Shown here piece after piece: positions 1-6,537 of a stretch of DNA of 21,308 nucleotides. Within the stretch, counting starts at the first letter, position 1. Each line of letters opens with the position of its first letter. A model generated the notes under the pieces. It saw only the letters and a program-made list of their open reading frames with translations. It had not been told where the DNA came from and ran no database searches. The position numbers were made by a program, and so were the translations under genes. The stretch comes from Armatimonadota bacterium (GTDB lineage: Bacteria; Sysuimicrobiota; Sysuimicrobiia; Sysuimicrobiales; VGFF01), in assembly GCA_016868955.1 (NCBI GenBank), contig VGFF01000024.1:1-21308 (forward strand), in the 5' to 3' direction.

Positions 1-225
1 GAGGATGCCGTCGATCGGCAGCACGTCGGCGACCGGCGCTTCGTCGTCGAATCCGACGACGAAGCCGGCGACGGTCCGGCCGTGAAACGGTACCGTCACG
101 CGGATGCCGACATCGAGCGCCGGCGCCAGCGCGTCGGGAACGCGGTAATGCAGGGGTTCGTCCAGGGCGGGGGCGGGAACGTCGAGGAGAACGCGCGCGA
201 ACGGACCGCGCGCGCCGGCCGCCAT
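1..225 (-). CDS. priA: Primosomal protein N' (PriA), N-terminal fragment
   Basis: This is the first 75 codons of a gene that runs off the left edge. The fragment (FARVLLDVPAPALDEPLHY, then VGIRVTVPFHGRTVAGFVVG) matches the 3'-DNA-binding domain that opens PriA, the superfamily 2 helicase that reloads the replisome at stalled forks; the helicase domains lie outside the window. The ATG at 225-223 overlaps the TGA of the upstream kinase gene by one base (TGATG), so the two are translationally coupled. In many bacteria priA follows yicC, gmk, rpoZ and coaBC; here only a small kinase separates it from yicC. The N-terminal pattern is characteristic, but with no helicase motifs visible the call rests on this domain and on the neighbourhood. 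Confidence 0.85.
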   Translation of the reverse strand, partial: MAAGARGPFARVLLDVPAPALDEPLHYRVPDALAPALDVGIRVTVPFHGRTVAGFVVGFDDEAPVADVLPIDGIL

Positions 226-767
226 CACGGCCCGGCGGCGTTGCGGCGTTCCAGCAGAGGGCGGGCGAGCGACTCGAGCGCGTCGGCGACGGCGTCGGCG
301 CCCCAATGGCTCGTGTCGAGCACGACGTGATAAGGCGAGAGATCATCCATGTCGATTCCGTAGATGCCGCGATAGCGGGCGCGCTCGCTCGATTCGCGCG
401 TCTGCAGCTCTTCCAACGCGACGCAGGTATCGATCTCTTCCCGCTTGGCGCCGCGCGCCGCGCGGATGTCGACCGGCGCCCGCAGCCAGACCTTCATGTC
501 CGCCGGCACCAGCCATCCGGATAGACGGGAATCGACGACGCACCGTCCCTCGCGCGCCATCTCCACCTGCAACCGGTCGATCTCGCGATCGATCGTGTGG
601 TCCTTCTCCGCCATATCCGAGAACTTCAATAGGGTCACGTTGCGCTGCGCCGCCCAACGGCGCATGACCTCCCCCGCCGACAGATACCGCAATCCAAGAC
701 GCGACGCGAGCGCGCGCGCCGCGGTGGTCTTGCCGCTGGCGATCAACCCGCTGACGGTGATGATCAA
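225..767 (-). CDS. cmk: Archaeal-type (d)CMP kinase, AAA/P-loop nucleoside monophosphate kinase
   Basis: The 180-residue P-loop kinase has Walker A G7-LIAS-G12-K13-T14. The segments LGLRYLSAGEVMR, IDREIDRLQVEMAREG, VVDSRLSGWLVP, KVWLRAP and RYRGIYGIDMDDLSPY follow the archaeal cytidylate kinase family (short form, about 180 residues) rather than the roughly 220-residue bacterial Cmk. The inferred reaction is ATP-dependent phosphorylation of CMP or dCMP to the diphosphate in the cytoplasm. The start is a TTG at 767-765, supported by GGGGAG seven bases upstream; an in-frame ATG is absent. It lies 16 bases after yicC and overlaps priA by one base, so the three form an operon. It sits where guanylate kinase usually lies, but no Gmk signature is seen. 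Substrate specificity is inferred from family resemblance only. Confidence 0.8.
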   Translation of the reverse strand: MIITVSGLIASGKTTAARALASRLGLRYLSAGEVMRRWAAQRNVTLLKFSDMAEKDHTIDREIDRLQVEMAREGRCVVDSRLSGWLVPADMKVWLRAPVDIRAARGAKREEIDTCVALEELQTRESSERARYRGIYGIDMDDLSPYHVVLDTSHWGADAVADALESLARPLLERRNAAGP

Positions 768-783
768 GACGACGCTCCCCGCC

Positions 784-1689
784 TCATTCGACGTTCTGGA
801 TCTGCTCGCGCATCGCTTCCAGCTCGGCCTTCATCTCCAGGACGGCGCGCGTGTTCTCCAGCGCTTGCGTCTTCGATCCGATCGTGTTGACTTCCCTGCC
901 CATCTCCTGCAGCAGGAATTCCAACTTGCGACCGATCGTGCCGTCGCCTTCGCCGAGGAGTTGGCTGGCCTGCGCGAAGTGACTGCGCAGCCGCGTCAGC
1001 TCCTCGCTGATGTCCGTACGGTCCGCGAGCAACGCAACCTCCTGCGCCAGGCGAGCGTCGTCGAGGGACACGACGCGGCCGTCGGAGGACACCGCGCGCA
1101 ACAGGTCCTCGACGCGGCCGCGCAGCCGCTGGGCGTGGGCCGCCACGAGCTCGGGCGCGCGACCCGCGATGCCCTCGGTGAGCGACGACAGCCGCGCCAC
1201 CCGCGTGTCCAGATCCTCGGCGAGCCGCGCGCCTTCGGCCTCGCGCATGCCGACGAGAGCGCGGAGCGCGGCCGCGAGCGCCGGCTCCAGTGCCGACCAG
1301 GCGGTCTCGGCCTCGTCACACGCTTCCTCGAACCGCAGGACGTCCGGCAACCCCAGCAGGAACATGAGCGGCAACGGATCGGTCGTGCCGAGGGCGCCGC
1401 GTACTTCCTCGATCGCGCTCGCGTAACGCGCCGCCAAAGCCGCGTCCAACTTCGCGACGCGCGTTCGTTTGGTCACGTCCTCGCGCGTCACCGCGATCTC
1501 GACGCGGCCGCGCTGCAGTCGCGACGACGCCGCGGCGCGCACGCGATCCTCCAGCGCACTGTGATCGCGCGGCAGGCGCACGATCACCTCGAGGAATCGA
1601 TGGTTGACGGACCTTGCTTCGACGATCCAGCGGCTGCCGTCGGCGGTGAGCACATCGCCGGCACCGTAGCCGGTCATGCTGCGAACCAC
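784..1689 (-). CDS. yicC: YicC/YloC family endoribonuclease
   Basis: The 301-residue protein opens with the family hallmark VVRSMTGYG and contains EARSVNHRFLEV near the N-terminus. Its C-terminal DUF1732 region includes LAQEVALLADRTDISEELTRLRSH and KLEFLLQEMGREVNTIGSK. YicC-family proteins are endoribonucleases; E. coli YicC takes part in small-RNA turnover. GTG at 1689-1687 is chosen because GGAGG (1699-1695) sits five bases upstream and homology begins there; a longer in-frame ATG at 1746 would add 19 arginine-rich residues with no family match, and ATG 1677 is a second possibility. It is the first gene of yicC-cmk-priA and diverges from the NFACT gene across a 112-bp gap. Confidence 0.93.
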   Translation of the reverse strand: MVRSMTGYGAGDVLTADGSRWIVEARSVNHRFLEVIVRLPRDHSALEDRVRAAASSRLQRGRVEIAVTREDVTKRTRVAKLDAALAARYASAIEEVRGALGTTDPLPLMFLLGLPDVLRFEEACDEAETAWSALEPALAAALRALVGMREAEGARLAEDLDTRVARLSSLTEGIAGRAPELVAAHAQRLRGRVEDLLRAVSSDGRVVSLDDARLAQEVALLADRTDISEELTRLRSHFAQASQLLGEGDGTIGRKLEFLLQEMGREVNTIGSKTQALENTRAVLEMKAELEAMREQIQNVE

Positions 1690-1801
1690 GGGTGCCTCCG
1701 ATCGCGCCGCACGGTTGCGGCGCCGGATCATAGCGTTTCGGTGCAACGAGGTGCGTTCCTGCCCGGACGGGACGGGAGCGGCGCTGCCGTATCATGAGCG
1801 G
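1690..1801. promoter_or_regulatory. Divergent promoter region between yicC and the NFACT gene
   Basis: On the minus strand a TATGAT -10 element (1732-1727) would give a start near 1720, about 30 bases before yicC; no good -35 is seen. A perfect 8-bp inverted repeat, GCGCCGCA-CGGT-TGCGGCGC (1704-1723), lies between that start and the yicC ribosome binding site, where it could fold in the mRNA leader or act as a DNA site. On the plus strand TATCAT (1790-1795) is spaced so that transcription would begin at the NFACT GTG itself, giving a leaderless message. These are sequence-pattern inferences. Confidence 0.4.
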
Positions 1802-3547
1802 GTGAACGCGCCGAAGCCGCCCGCCGCCACGTTCGATAGCCTCGTGCTCGCCGCGGTCGTACGCGAGATCCGTGGTGTCCTGCCCGCCCGCCTCGGACGG
1901 GCTGCCCACGCCGGTTCCGCCGAGATTGTCTTGCCGTTGCGCGCGGGCCGGGCGCGCGGCGTGTTGTTGTCCTGCGACGCCCGTTGGGCGCGCGCCCACC
2001 TCGTCACCCGAATCCCCGAGTTCGATCTCGTTACGCCGTTCTCGCAGCTGTTGCGCGCGCGCTTCGACGACGCGCGCGTCGTCGACGTACGGCAACGGCC
2101 GTTCGAGCGCGTCTTGATCTTCGAGATCGAGGCGCTGGACGGCCCGTACCGCCTGATCGCGGAGCTTATGGGAAAACACGCCAACGTCTTGCTGACCAGC
2201 GGCGACGACATCCTCGGGGCGATGAAGATCGTCGGGCCGGAGCGGTCGCGGCGTCCGGTCGTCCCCGGCCGTCCATACGAGGCGCCGCCGCCGGATCCGC
2301 GTCCGACGCCGGCGACGGTGACCGCCAACGACCTTCGCGCCGCGGCGCGAGGCGCGCCGGAGCCGTTGTGGCGCCGCGTGCTCACGGCGGTGTCGGGGAT
2401 CGGGCCCTTGGCCGCCTACGATCTGACCGCGCGTGCCGGGGCCGATCCGGAAGCGACGGCGGCGGTCGCCGAGGACACATTCCCGGCGGTTGCCGCCGCC
2501 TGTCGGGCGATCGCGGCCGCCGTCGCGGACGGATCCTTCCAACCCCAGCTGCTGCTTGCGGACGGCGTCGCCGACGGATTCGCACCCTGGCCTTTGCACG
2601 GCTTCACGTCCGAACGGCAGCTCCCCGCCACGATGTCCAACGCCATCGATCAGACGCTGGCCGCCCGCGCGCGGCGCGCGGCGCTCGAGGACGAGCGCCG
2701 GGCGTTGCTGCAGCGCGTCGACGCGGTCTTTGGCCGCAAGCAACGGGCGCTGGCGGAGTCACGGGACGCGTTGCGCGCGGCCGAGGACGCGCCGCGGCTG
2801 CGGCGATGCGGCGAGCTCCTGCTCGCTTACGCATCGTTCATCCCCACCGGCGCCGGCGCGCACGAAACGACCGACTACGACGGCACGCCAATCACGATCG
2901 CGCTCGATCCCCGCGCGACGGCGATCGAAAACGCGCAGGCGTACTTCCGGCGATACGCAAAGGCGCAGGCGGTTTCGCGGACATTGCCGGCGCGGATCGC
3001 GCAATTGGAAGCCGACCTGGCGTTCCTGACCGGAACGCGTCTGTACGTCGAGCTCGCCGCCGAAACCGGCGACCTATCAGACCTGCGGGACGAGCTGGTC
3101 GCCGGCGGCTACCTCGAGGCGCGGCGGGAAAAGCGGCGCGGCGCCGGCACGAAACGCGGCAACGCCGACACGCCGGCGACCCGCACGCACGAAGTGGACG
3201 GCTTCGCCGTCGTCGTCGGGCGCACGAATCGGGACAACGACCGCGTTACATTCAAGCTCGCGGCGCCCGACGATCTTTGGCTGCATGCCCGCGGCGTGCC
3301 GGGTGCGCACGTTCTCCTGCGGGTCGCGGGGCGCGTGCCGCCGCCCGCCGTCGTCGAGGCGGCGGCGGCGATCGCCGCCTACCACAGTGCGGCGCGCGAC
3401 GCGACGCACGTGGCGGTCGACGTGACGGAGCGACGAAACGTGTGGAAGCCGAAAGGGGCCGCGCCGGGAGCCGTTCTGTATCGAAACGAGCGGACGCTGC
3501 ACGCGCGCCCGCGCGCGCCGGACGCGGTTACTCCGGCTCTTCGATGA
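1802..3547 (+). CDS. rqcH: NFACT / Rqc2-RqcH family ribosome quality-control protein (fibronectin-binding-like)
   Basis: The 581-residue protein begins with the NFACT-N pattern (TFDSLVLAAVVREIRGVLPAR, then RIPEFDLVTPFSQLLRARF). A charged helical middle follows, with coiled-coil character around ARARRAALEDERRALLQRV. It ends in the NFACT-R RNA-binding domain (VVVGRTNRDNDRVTFKL, DDLWLHARGVPGAHVLL, WKPKGAAPGAVLYRNERTL). Bacterial RqcH binds obstructed 50S subunits and recruits tRNA-Ala to add C-terminal alanine tails. The Asp-Arg pair needed for tailing in characterised members appears here as Glu102-Arg103, judged by eye. GTG 1802 is chosen because homology begins just after it; no Shine-Dalgarno precedes it, consistent with leaderless translation. 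It is the only plus-strand protein gene, and its 3' end overlaps pyrR by 20 bases. Confidence 0.88.
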   Translation: MNAPKPPAATFDSLVLAAVVREIRGVLPARLGRAAHAGSAEIVLPLRAGRARGVLLSCDARWARAHLVTRIPEFDLVTPFSQLLRARFDDARVVDVRQRPFERVLIFEIEALDGPYRLIAELMGKHANVLLTSGDDILGAMKIVGPERSRRPVVPGRPYEAPPPDPRPTPATVTANDLRAAARGAPEPLWRRVLTAVSGIGPLAAYDLTARAGADPEATAAVAEDTFPAVAAACRAIAAAVADGSFQPQLLLADGVADGFAPWPLHGFTSERQLPATMSNAIDQTLAARARRAALEDERRALLQRVDAVFGRKQRALAESRDALRAAEDAPRLRRCGELLLAYASFIPTGAGAHETTDYDGTPITIALDPRATAIENAQAYFRRYAKAQAVSRTLPARIAQLEADLAFLTGTRLYVELAAETGDLSDLRDELVAGGYLEARREKRRGAGTKRGNADTPATRTHEVDGFAVVVGRTNRDNDRVTFKLAAPDDLWLHARGVPGAHVLLRVAGRVPPPAVVEAAAAIAAYHSAARDATHVAVDVTERRNVWKPKGAAPGAVLYRNERTLHARPRAPDAVTPALR

Positions 3548-4073
3548 CGACTTCGTCCGCACCGTCGGTCTCGTTCAATCGGACCGCGACGCGCTCGCGC
3601 GTCGACGTCGGCAGGTTCTTGCCGACGTAGTCGGGGCGAATCGGTAGCTCGCGGTGGCCGCGATCGACGAGCACGGCCAGCTGGATCGAGGCCGGCCGAC
3701 CGAGATCGACGAGCGCATCGAGCGCCGCGCGCACCGTGCGGCCGGTGAACAGCACGTCATCGAAGAGGACGACGCGCCACCCCGTGATCGGGAACGGAAT
3801 CTCGGGCTTAGCGACGGTCGGATCGGCGTTGCGATCCGCCCGATCGTCGCGATACAAGGTGATGTCGAGGCTGCCGACGGGCACGTCGTCTCCCTCGATG
3901 CGTTCGATCGCGGCCGCCAATCGGCGGGCCAAGATATCGCCGCGCGTGCGGATGCCGATGATCGCCAGATCGCCGGTTCCGCGATTGCGCTCGAGGATCT
4001 CGTGCGCGATGCGCACCAATGACCGTGCGATCGCCTGCGCGTCCATGACCTTGGCCTTCTCGCGGAGCGTCAC
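3528..4073 (-). CDS. pyrR: PyrR bifunctional pyrimidine regulator / uracil phosphoribosyltransferase
   Basis: The 181-residue type I phosphoribosyltransferase contains the PRPP-binding loop VVLFDDVLFTGRT (residues 101-113), RTRGDILARRL and SLDITLYRDD, all typical of PyrR. In Bacillus PyrR binds pyr mRNA leaders in response to UMP and has weak uracil phosphoribosyltransferase activity. GTG 4073-4071 is chosen because GGGAGG lies six bases upstream and family homology starts at TLREKAKVMDAQAI; the open frame extends much further upstream but without homology. It follows rluD after 122 bases. No pyr biosynthetic genes are in the window, so any regulatory target is distant or the enzyme works in uracil salvage. 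Its end overlaps the converging NFACT gene. Confidence 0.92.
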   Translation of the reverse strand: MTLREKAKVMDAQAIARSLVRIAHEILERNRGTGDLAIIGIRTRGDILARRLAAAIERIEGDDVPVGSLDITLYRDDRADRNADPTVAKPEIPFPITGWRVVLFDDVLFTGRTVRAALDALVDLGRPASIQLAVLVDRGHRELPIRPDYVGKNLPTSTRERVAVRLNETDGADEVVIEEPE

Positions 4074-4160
4074 AACCGTCCTCCCAAAGTCAACTGAAGA
4101 GTTGTCCAGAAGCCGCACTTCCCGGCCCGAGGCGGCGAGGCTGGCGGTCGCTCTCTCTTC

Positions 4161-4193
4161 GCCCTTTGCGCGGGAGATTCCCGCGCAAAGGGC
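4161..4193 (-). terminator. Strong hairpin between rluD and pyrR (terminator-like, no U-tract)
   Basis: A perfect 15-bp inverted repeat has arms GCCCTTTGCGCGGGA (4161-4175) and its complement (4179-4193) with a 3-base loop. It starts three bases after the rluD stop codon in the sense of transcription. It is followed by GAAGAGAGAG rather than a T-run, so it is not a textbook intrinsic terminator. It could stabilise the 3' end of the upstream message, attenuate read-through into pyrR, or be a factor-assisted terminator. Confidence 0.55.
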
Positions 4194-4195
4194 GA

Positions 4196-5119
4196 CTATG
4201 ATTCCGAGCCGGCCGCGACAGCGGCGCGCGCGAGGGCAGCACGCAGCTCTTCCGGCAGCGGCGCTGTGACCGCCATCGGTTCGCGCGTCCGCGGATGCTC
4301 GAAGCGGAGGGTCGCCGCGTGCAAGAACTGGCGCCGCAGCCCCAGCTCGGGACCATATCCGTATTGCGTGTCGCCGACGATCGGGTGGCCGATCGCCTGC
4401 GCGTGCACGCGAATCTGGTGCGTGCGCCCCGTCTCGAGGCGGCATGACAGAAACGAATAACGGCCGTGCCGCGACACGACGCGGAAGTGCGTCACGGCCG
4501 CCCGTCCCGATTCGACGACGGCCATCCGTTTGCGATGAACGGGGTGACGTCCGACCGGCAGGCGCATCGTCCGTTCGACCCAGGGCACGACCCCGCGAAC
4601 GAGCGCCAGGTACTCTCGGTGGGTCCGTCGCGCGGCGATCTCGGCGCTGAGGCCGCGATGCGCGGCATCGTTCTTGGCGATCACGAGCAATCCCGACGTG
4701 TCTTTGTCGAGTCGGTGGACGATGCCGGGACGGAGCACGCCGCCGATGCCGGAAAGATCCGGCACGGCGCTGAGCAACGCGTTGACGAGCGTGCCGGCGG
4801 CACGACCGGCCCCAGGATGGACGACGAGTCCGGCCGGCTTGTCGATGACCGCGATGTCGGCGTCCTGATACACGATCGACAGCGGAATCGGCTCGGGCGT
4901 GAGCACGGTCTCCCGCGCCGGCGGGACGCGGACGACGACGACGTCCCCGGCGCGCACGGACCGTGATGCCTTCGCCGCGCCGCCATTGAGCGTGACGTCG
5001 CCGGTAGTGATCAACGATTGAATGCGCGCCCGGCTCATCGCGGGCAGGCGACGCGCGAGAAAGGCGTCGAGACGCCCCCCCGCGTCGGCCCCGTCAACCT
5101 CGAGGGACGTCGTTTCGAT
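4196..5119 (-). CDS. rluD: RluD/RluC-type 23S rRNA pseudouridine synthase
   Basis: An N-terminal S4 RNA-binding domain precedes a RluA-type catalytic domain with the signature GIVHRLDKDTSGLLVIAK (catalytic Asp in RLD), KPAGLVVHPG and the late motif LETGRTHQIRVHAQ. It isomerises uridines in 23S rRNA. The first canonical start, ATG at 5038-5036, gives 280 residues but cuts off the first S4 helix: the frame continues upstream with LEVDGADAGGRLDAFLARRLPA, as in homologues. An in-frame TGA at 5137-5135 bounds it, and no ATG, GTG or TTG lies between. The coordinate given uses ATC at 5119-5117 as the best-placed non-standard start; the function is secure, the start is not. Its extended N-terminus overlaps the end of lgt by 26 bases. 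Confidence 0.88.
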   Translation of the reverse strand: METTSLEVDGADAGGRLDAFLARRLPAMSRARIQSLITTGDVTLNGGAAKASRSVRAGDVVVVRVPPARETVLTPEPIPLSIVYQDADIAVIDKPAGLVVHPGAGRAAGTLVNALLSAVPDLSGIGGVLRPGIVHRLDKDTSGLLVIAKNDAAHRGLSAEIAARRTHREYLALVRGVVPWVERTMRLPVGRHPVHRKRMAVVESGRAAVTHFRVVSRHGRYSFLSCRLETGRTHQIRVHAQAIGHPIVGDTQYGYGPELGLRRQFLHAATLRFEHPRTREPMAVTAPLPEELRAALARAAVAAGSES

Positions 5120-6008
5120 GGGATTCGGAATCGCTCAGCTCGCCCGCGGTCGATGGGGCGCGCAACGGGACCCGTTCGCGGTGCGACTGGAAACCCATCG
5201 GCGGCGGCGCGTCCGAGGTGGCGACATCTCCGGAGGCGGCGCCATTACCGGCCATCGCTAGCGATGGCTCGGCCGGGATTGCCGTCTTCGATCGCCGCGC
5301 CATCAACCACAACGCCAGGGCGGCGACGAGCGCGTTCATCATCTGGGCGGCCGTGAACGGTCCCAGGACCGGTGGCGCAACCTCCACGTCGAGGAAGAAC
5401 TCGATGACCAGCCGCGTGAATCCGTGCAAGAACAAGAACGTGAGGAAGACCTGACCTTCGTATGCGCGCTGCGCGCGCGCCGGGCGCAGGACGAAGTACA
5501 TGGCGACCGCGGCGATCAGGAGGTAGATCTGCGTCGGGTGAACGAACGTGCCCAAGCGCGGCACGCCCCAGGGGAGGTCAGTCTCCCGTCCGTTGAACAG
5601 CCCACTGAGCAGGGCACCGATCATCGCCACCGCGTACCCGGCGGCGATCGCCGGCGCGATGAGGTCGGCGAACCGCCCGATGCCGATCGACCGTCCACCG
5701 AGCCGCACGACGATCAGTCCGCCGAGGATCGCGCCGTAGAAGGAGAGGCCGCCGTCCTGCCAGATCTGCAGGATGCGCATGGGCTCGAGGATGTAGTTGG
5801 GTAGATTGACGAGCACGTGCGCGAGTCGGGCGCCGATGATGCCGCCGATGATCACGTACAAGGCCAGATCGACGGCGGCGTTCGCTTCGATCCCTTCGCG
5901 ACGCGCGTCGCGGCTCAGCAGGTAGAGCCCCATCGCGAACGCGAGAAGCAGGAACAGTCCGAACGACGATATCTGGAACTGGCCGATGCGAATCAGCGTC
6001 GGATTCAC
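5094..6008 (-). CDS. lgt: Prolipoprotein diacylglyceryl transferase (variant active site)
   Basis: The 304-residue polytopic membrane protein has about seven hydrophobic segments. It would transfer diacylglycerol from phosphatidylglycerol to the lipobox cysteine of prolipoproteins. Family landmarks are GGLSFYGAILGG (86-97), NGRETDLPWGVP (139-150), FVHPTQIY (155-162) and RLVIEFF (199-205), retaining the late Arg199 and Glu203. The signature usually written GRxGNFxxGE reads AMIGALLSGL here (128-137), so the conserved Arg, Asn and Glu are Met, Ala and Leu, and the usual His of the SFHG motif is Tyr91. The GTG start at 6008-6006 is preceded by AGGGGGTGATC, nearly a full anti-SD match. A hydrophilic tail of about 65 residues is poorly conserved. 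It sits directly downstream of lspA, the next enzyme of lipoprotein maturation. Confidence 0.88.
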   Translation of the reverse strand: MNPTLIRIGQFQISSFGLFLLLAFAMGLYLLSRDARREGIEANAAVDLALYVIIGGIIGARLAHVLVNLPNYILEPMRILQIWQDGGLSFYGAILGGLIVVRLGGRSIGIGRFADLIAPAIAAGYAVAMIGALLSGLFNGRETDLPWGVPRLGTFVHPTQIYLLIAAVAMYFVLRPARAQRAYEGQVFLTFLFLHGFTRLVIEFFLDVEVAPPVLGPFTAAQMMNALVAALALWLMARRSKTAIPAEPSLAMAGNGAASGDVATSDAPPPMGFQSHRERVPLRAPSTAGELSDSESHRNDVPRG

Positions 6009-6009
6009 C

Positions 6010-6048
6010 GATCACCCCCTGGCCGTGCGTGAAGCTCGGCCCATTGTA
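6010..6048 (-). promoter_or_regulatory. Candidate lgt promoter (extended -10) and strong ribosome binding site
   Basis: An extended -10 element TGATACAAT has its hexamer TACAAT at 6048-6043 and overlaps the lspA stop codon; it would start transcription near 6036. No good -35 is seen, as is usual with an extended -10. The ribosome binding site AGGGGGTGATC (6020-6010) pairs almost fully with the 16S rRNA 3' end and supports the GTG start of lgt. The promoter is an inference. Confidence 0.4.
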
Positions 6049-6537
6049 TCACCGGGTCTCCCGCCCGCCTTCGGCGCCGCGCCGGCTGAGGCGCCACGCT
6101 TGCCACGCGAGCGTCAGCGCGCCCAGGACGATCGCCGTATCGGCGAAGTTGAACACGGGCCACCACGGAAGCTCGATGAAGTCGACGACGTGCCCGAAGC
6201 GCGCGCGGTCGATCGCATTGCCGGTCGCACCGCCAAGCAGCGGCGCCAAGGCGATCCCACCGCGCACCGTACCAAAAGCGTCTCGGCCGGCCCAAAGAAC
6301 CAGAGCAACCGCCGCGAGAACGAAAGCCGCCGGCACGATGTCCATTCCGGAAAACAGACCGAAGGCCACGCCGGTGTTGTAGGACAACGAAAAGGACAGC
6401 CACTCGCCGACGACGGGCACGCGCTCACCGGACCCAAGCGCCTCGATCGCCCAAGCCTTGGTCGCTTGGTCCGCTGCGAGGACCGCGCCCCAGATCCAGA
6501 GAAACGCGCCCCTTCGCGAGTTCGTCGTTACCGCCAG
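6049..6537 (-). CDS. lspA: Lipoprotein signal peptidase (signal peptidase II)
   Basis: This is an inner-membrane aspartyl protease that removes signal peptides from diacylglyceryl-prolipoproteins. Catalytic motifs are visible: GNAIDRARFGHVVDFIE (first Asp in NAIDR) and VFNFADTAIVLGA (second Asp), plus SLSYNTGVAFGLF. The first canonical start, GTG 6420-6418, would delete the first transmembrane segment and the conserved DxxTK motif, both encoded in frame upstream (GAFLWIWGAVLAADQATKAW). No ATG, GTG or TTG is available there. A CTG at 6537-6535 gives a 162-residue protein of normal family length starting MAVTTNSRRG and overlaps the dksA-like stop by ten bases; ACG 6528 is an alternative. Identity is secure; start confidence is low. 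It lies between the dksA-like gene and lgt. Confidence 0.87.
   Translation of the reverse strand: MAVTTNSRRGAFLWIWGAVLAADQATKAWAIEALGSGERVPVVGEWLSFSLSYNTGVAFGLFSGMDIVPAAFVLAAVALVLWAGRDAFGTVRGGIALAPLLGGATGNAIDRARFGHVVDFIELPWWPVFNFADTAIVLGALTLAWQAWRLSRRGAEGGRETR

Noticed and set aside
445..1797. Long plus-strand open frame of 450 codons
   Set aside because: It lies antisense to yicC and the kinase gene, has no recognisable domain, and is explained by the GC-rich third positions of the true minus-strand genes.
1984..3630. Second long plus-strand frame overlapping the NFACT gene
   Set aside because: Arg/Gly/Ala-rich shadow in another frame of a gene with clear NFACT domains.
4086..4102. TTGACT near 4091 as a -35 for pyrR
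   Set aside because: A -10 at the proper spacing would fall inside pyrR and no suitable hexamer is there.
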